A stretch of 7,970 nt of DNA from Brevundimonas sp. UBA5936 (lineage in GTDB: Bacteria > Pseudomonadota > Alphaproteobacteria > Caulobacterales > Caulobacteraceae): NCBI GenBank assembly GCA_002430835.1, contig DJDA01000123.1:1-7970 (forward strand), in the 5' to 3' direction. The stretch's first letter is position 1, and the number at the start of each line of letters is the position of its first letter. This document shows positions 6,001-7,970 of this stretch, piece by piece. Position numbers and translations under genes: made by a program. The notes below the pieces were generated by a model that worked only from the letters and a program-made list of their open reading frames with translations, ran no database searches and had not been told where the DNA came from.

Positions 6001-7924
6001 TCCACACGGCCTTGAAGGCCTCTTCGAACGGAGTCTTGAGGTCGGCGAACACCAGATCGGCGCCGCGCGGGTCTTCCAGCAGGAAGTCGTGGATGTAGAT
6101 CGGCTCCTGGCCGATCGTACGCACGACGTGGTCGGATTCCTCAAGCGTCTTCAGGCCCATGTCGGCCAGGATCGGCAGCACGTCCGACAGCGGCACAGCC
6201 GACCCGCGGCGATACAGCTTGAAGCGGAACTGCAGATTGGTCTCGTCGGCCGTGCGGAAGGCGCGCACGGCCACCGGCTCGGCGTGGATGCCGTCGGCGG
6301 CCGAGCCGTCGTTCAGGCGATCGAACTGCTCCAGGTCGGCCACGGCCTCGGCCGCGTCATAGCGGGCGCGGAAGGCCACGCCGAAGCCTTCGGCCCAGCG
6401 AGCGCTGGTCGGACCGACGGCGGCTTCATCGACGCCGGCCAGGCGCAGGGCGCGCTCGAAGCGGTCGATCCAACTGCGGCCGGCCTCGGCCACTTCGGCC
6501 TCCAGAGCCTGCAGATCCGGGGTCGGGTGATCGCCCGGCGTCACGCCGATGATGTAGTGGACGCGGGTCAGCGGCTGATCGGTCAGCTGCGGATACCAGG
6601 CCGAGACGCGACCGCCCCAAGCCTGGGCCAGAATGCCGCCGATGCGCTGGCGCAGGCCCGCGTCGAAGCGCTCGCGCGGGATGAAGCACAGCACCGAGAC
6701 GAAGCGGTCGAACGGATCACGGCGCGTGAACAGGCGGATGCGCGGTCGGTCGTACAGGTGCAGAATGCCCAGCGCCGTATCCAGCAGTTCGTCCTCGCCG
6801 ATCTGGAACAGCTCGTCGCGGGGATAGTTCTCGAGGATGTTCTTGAGGCGCTTGTAGTTGTGGCTGCCCGGCGTCTTGCCGGCGCGTTCCAGCGCATTGG
6901 CCACCTTGCGCCGGATCAACGGCACTTCCTTGGCCATCTTGTCATAGGCTTCGGCGGTGAACAGGCCGACGAAGCGGGTCTCGCCGGTCGCCTTGCCGTC
7001 GGCATCGTAGCGCTTGATCCCGACGTAATCCATGTAGGCGCGGCGATGCACGCGGGAGCGCATATTGGCCTTGGCCACGGTGACCGGATCGCTCTCGTCC
7101 AGCTGGCGCTGCATGGCGGCGGTCAGGACGGCGGGCTCGGAGGCGCGGCGCAGGACGCGGCGCTCGGGATCGCTGAGCACGCCCAGACCGTCGCTGGATT
7201 GGTTCAGGGGCGCCTCGGCCTCATACGAACCCGAAGCGTCGCGCGGATAGTCGTAGTCGCGCGCGCCCAGGAAGACGAAATGATCGCTCTTGGCCCAGCG
7301 CAGGAACTCGAGGTTCTCCTTCAGCACCTCGGGATCCACGCCCTTCGGCGGAGCGGTTTCAAGACGCTGGACGGCGTCGCGCATGGTCTGGACCATGGCG
7401 CCATGGTCGCGCACGGCGACGCGCACATCAGCCATGGCCTGGGCCAGGCCCTCGCCCAGGGCGTCGCGGCGCTCCTGCGGCAGGGGGTCGATGACGACGA
7501 TGATCAGGGAGTCGCGACGGCCGGCCTCCACCTCGACGATCGGGTGGAACAGGGCGCGGACGGTGACGCCCGCCTCAGCCAGTTCGCCCAGGACGCTGTC
7601 GACCAGGAAGGGGCCGTCGTCCTGCAGGATCAGGATCTGGTCATAGCCGGTGTTGACGCCGGCGGCGTCGGCCAGCGGGCCGACGGTGATGCGGGCGGGC
7701 TCGCCCGCCTTGCGGGCCTCGGCGCCGCGCCAGGCGCCGGCCAGCAGGACCGCCAGGTCGTCGCCGCCCAGTTCGGGCGTCCCATCGGCCGAATAGTCGT
7801 CGAAAGCCTGAGCCAGCAGGGTCTTCTCCGCCGCGCCCGGCGGCGCCGCAATCCGCGCGCTGGCTGCCTCCAGCGCTCCAAGGTCGGCGGGGCCGGCGGG
7901 AAAGATGTGCGAAGCAGCGGACAT
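3062..7924 (-). CDS. gdhZ: Large NAD-dependent glutamate dehydrogenase (GDH180/GdhZ type)
   Basis: This cytoplasmic enzyme oxidatively deaminates glutamate to 2-oxoglutarate and ammonium with NAD+, linking amino-acid catabolism to the TCA cycle. The 1620-residue length is right for the 180-kDa class. An N-terminal regulatory part shows three ACT-like stretches: DDGPFLVDSVLGEL (about 102-115), FDRFVSVLCFIPRERFD (about 403-420), and LQFRFKLYRRGSAVPLSDVL (about 563-590). The catalytic core follows. RGGLRWSDRRDDFRTEVLGL (814-833) and KAQQVKNSVIVPVGSKGGF carry K835, K840 and K850 of the substrate and active site. D916 in ADKGTATFSD is the probable catalytic Asp. VVGVGDMSGDVFGNGM (983-998) is the Rossmann NAD loop, and EGANLGMTQ starts at E1138. 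A long helical C-terminal domain completes it. No frameshift or missing motif is seen. The ATG at 7924 lacks a strong Shine-Dalgarno but gives a family-like N-terminus. In Caulobacter crescentus the homologue GdhZ also restrains Z-ring formation together with KidO (established knowledge); transferring that role here is inference. Confidence 0.96.
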   Translation of the reverse strand: MSAASHIFPAGPADLGALEAASARIAAPPGAAEKTLLAQAFDDYSADGTPELGGDDLAVLLAGAWRGAEARKAGEPARITVGPLADAAGVNTGYDQILILQDDGPFLVDSVLGELAEAGVTVRALFHPIVEVEAGRRDSLIIVVIDPLPQERRDALGEGLAQAMADVRVAVRDHGAMVQTMRDAVQRLETAPPKGVDPEVLKENLEFLRWAKSDHFVFLGARDYDYPRDASGSYEAEAPLNQSSDGLGVLSDPERRVLRRASEPAVLTAAMQRQLDESDPVTVAKANMRSRVHRRAYMDYVGIKRYDADGKATGETRFVGLFTAEAYDKMAKEVPLIRRKVANALERAGKTPGSHNYKRLKNILENYPRDELFQIGEDELLDTALGILHLYDRPRIRLFTRRDPFDRFVSVLCFIPRERFDAGLRQRIGGILAQAWGGRVSAWYPQLTDQPLTRVHYIIGVTPGDHPTPDLQALEAEVAEAGRSWIDRFERALRLAGVDEAAVGPTSARWAEGFGVAFRARYDAAEAVADLEQFDRLNDGSAADGIHAEPVAVRAFRTADETNLQFRFKLYRRGSAVPLSDVLPILADMGLKTLEESDHVVRTIGQEPIYIHDFLLEDPRGADLVFADLKTPFEEAFKAVWNGRTESDGFNRLVLELGVDWREAALIRTLARYRQQTGLDPSQSVQEAALREYPDAARAILALFKAKFDPAHGGSVAEREAAVAELDAKIETLLQDVKSLDHDRALRRIAALIDGIKRTNFYQLDAEGTPKAHISIKIAGQELADLPLPKPFREIFVWAPHIEGSHLRFGPVARGGLRWSDRRDDFRTEVLGLVKAQQVKNSVIVPVGSKGGFYPKQLPVGGTREEMQAEAIRAYKTFLSGMLDITDNIVGDGAPVRPANVVAWEGDDPYLVVAADKGTATFSDIANGVSQSYGFWLDDAFASGGSAGYDHKEMGITARGAWEAVKRHFREMGKDIQSEPFTVVGVGDMSGDVFGNGMLLSKAIKVVAAFDHRDIFIDPNPDVAKSWAERKRLFETPRTSWQDYDKSLISEGGGVFSRSAKSIALTPQIKALLDIEADSVDPVTLMQAILKARAELLYFGGIGTYIKGAGETNLQVGDKANDAIRINGGEIRAQVVGEGANLGMTQVGRIEAARVGVRLNTDAIDNSAGVDSSDHEVNIKILTGGAIASGHLKAGDRNALLKSMTDEVADKVLAHNYDQTLALTLQQAEGAAALDSQQAFMQHLSSIGKLNRAVEYLPDDARIAEMKLQGQALTRPELAVLTAYSKLELFDEIVGSTAPDDAFFERLLLEYFPAPLAQFEEDMKGHRLRRDIIATVLSNEIVNMAGPTFPDRLRAAAECDTAAMVTAFETARHVFRLDEAWKAVSALDLKIPAEAQTALYQEIALVLRRQTFWLARRAARTETTVGGMIAAYQPAADALRAAGPEVLSRYEHARYEGRVQTFIGLGAPEDLARDIAMLRPMVATADIGDLSGELGWDAPAMARVYHQVGAAFDFDRLRVAAGSVPSGDRFDRLAVRRLIQDLMTEQQQLTRAVAKASAQAAGAGEDSAEQAVDAWIGARMDQVEALRASVDEIETSGSGWTFAKLTIANGEIREVLASAS

Positions 7925-7970
7925 GACTCAGGTTTCGACCGGCGCGGTGGAAAACTGCTCGGGAAAACAG
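7925..7970 (-). promoter_or_regulatory. Start of the glutamate dehydrogenase upstream region (partial)
   Basis: Only 46 bases are visible. They contain a tandem direct repeat on the minus strand: CTGTTTTCC and CAGTTTTCC, eight of nine bases identical, at 13-base spacing (plus-strand copies start at 7949 and 7962). The proximal copy ends about 25 bases before the ATG. It could be part of a promoter or activator site, but too little sequence is present to decide. No clear Shine-Dalgarno is seen. Confidence 0.25.

Overview
The window is a GC-rich (roughly two-thirds G+C), densely packed bacterial chromosome segment. All six genes I can support lie on the minus strand. The gene set suggests an alphaproteobacterium of the Caulobacterales, with Brevundimonas or Caulobacter the best guess: a giant NAD-glutamate dehydrogenase of the GdhZ type, a universal stress protein, a mitochondrial-NFU1-like iron-sulfur carrier, and TsaB. 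This assignment rests on protein character and gene order from memory, not on a search.

Read in the direction of transcription (right to left), the layout is as follows. (1) 7924-3062 is a 1620-residue NAD-dependent glutamate dehydrogenase filling more than 60% of the window. (2) 3061-2847 is a 215-base non-coding stretch holding two strong inverted repeats: a perfect 12-bp stem just after the dehydrogenase stop and a 12-bp stem just before the next gene. (3) 2846-2379 is a small UspA-like protein. (4) 2378-2220 is a 159-base spacer without a clear signal. (5) 2219-1662 is a two-domain Nfu/NifU-type Fe-S carrier. (6) 1661-1601 is a 61-base spacer carrying two perfect palindromes, one of which is one base away from the bacterial parS centromere consensus. 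(7) 1600-1016 is an XRE-type regulator with a degenerate S24/LexA-like C-terminal domain. (8) 955-587 is a second, short XRE-type regulator. (9) 528-1 is the first 176 codons of tsaB, running off the left edge.

Functionally, this is mostly housekeeping: glutamate catabolism feeding 2-oxoglutarate to the TCA cycle, stress response, Fe-S cluster delivery, and t6A tRNA modification. The less ordinary part is the 1.1-kb island between nfu and tsaB. It holds two tandem HTH regulators, and the spacer in front of each contains the 7-mer GTTTCAT. In front of the first regulator this 7-mer is part of a full 16-bp palindrome, which could be an autoregulatory operator or a parS-like ParB site. No transposon, CRISPR array, tRNA, rRNA or phage structural gene is visible.
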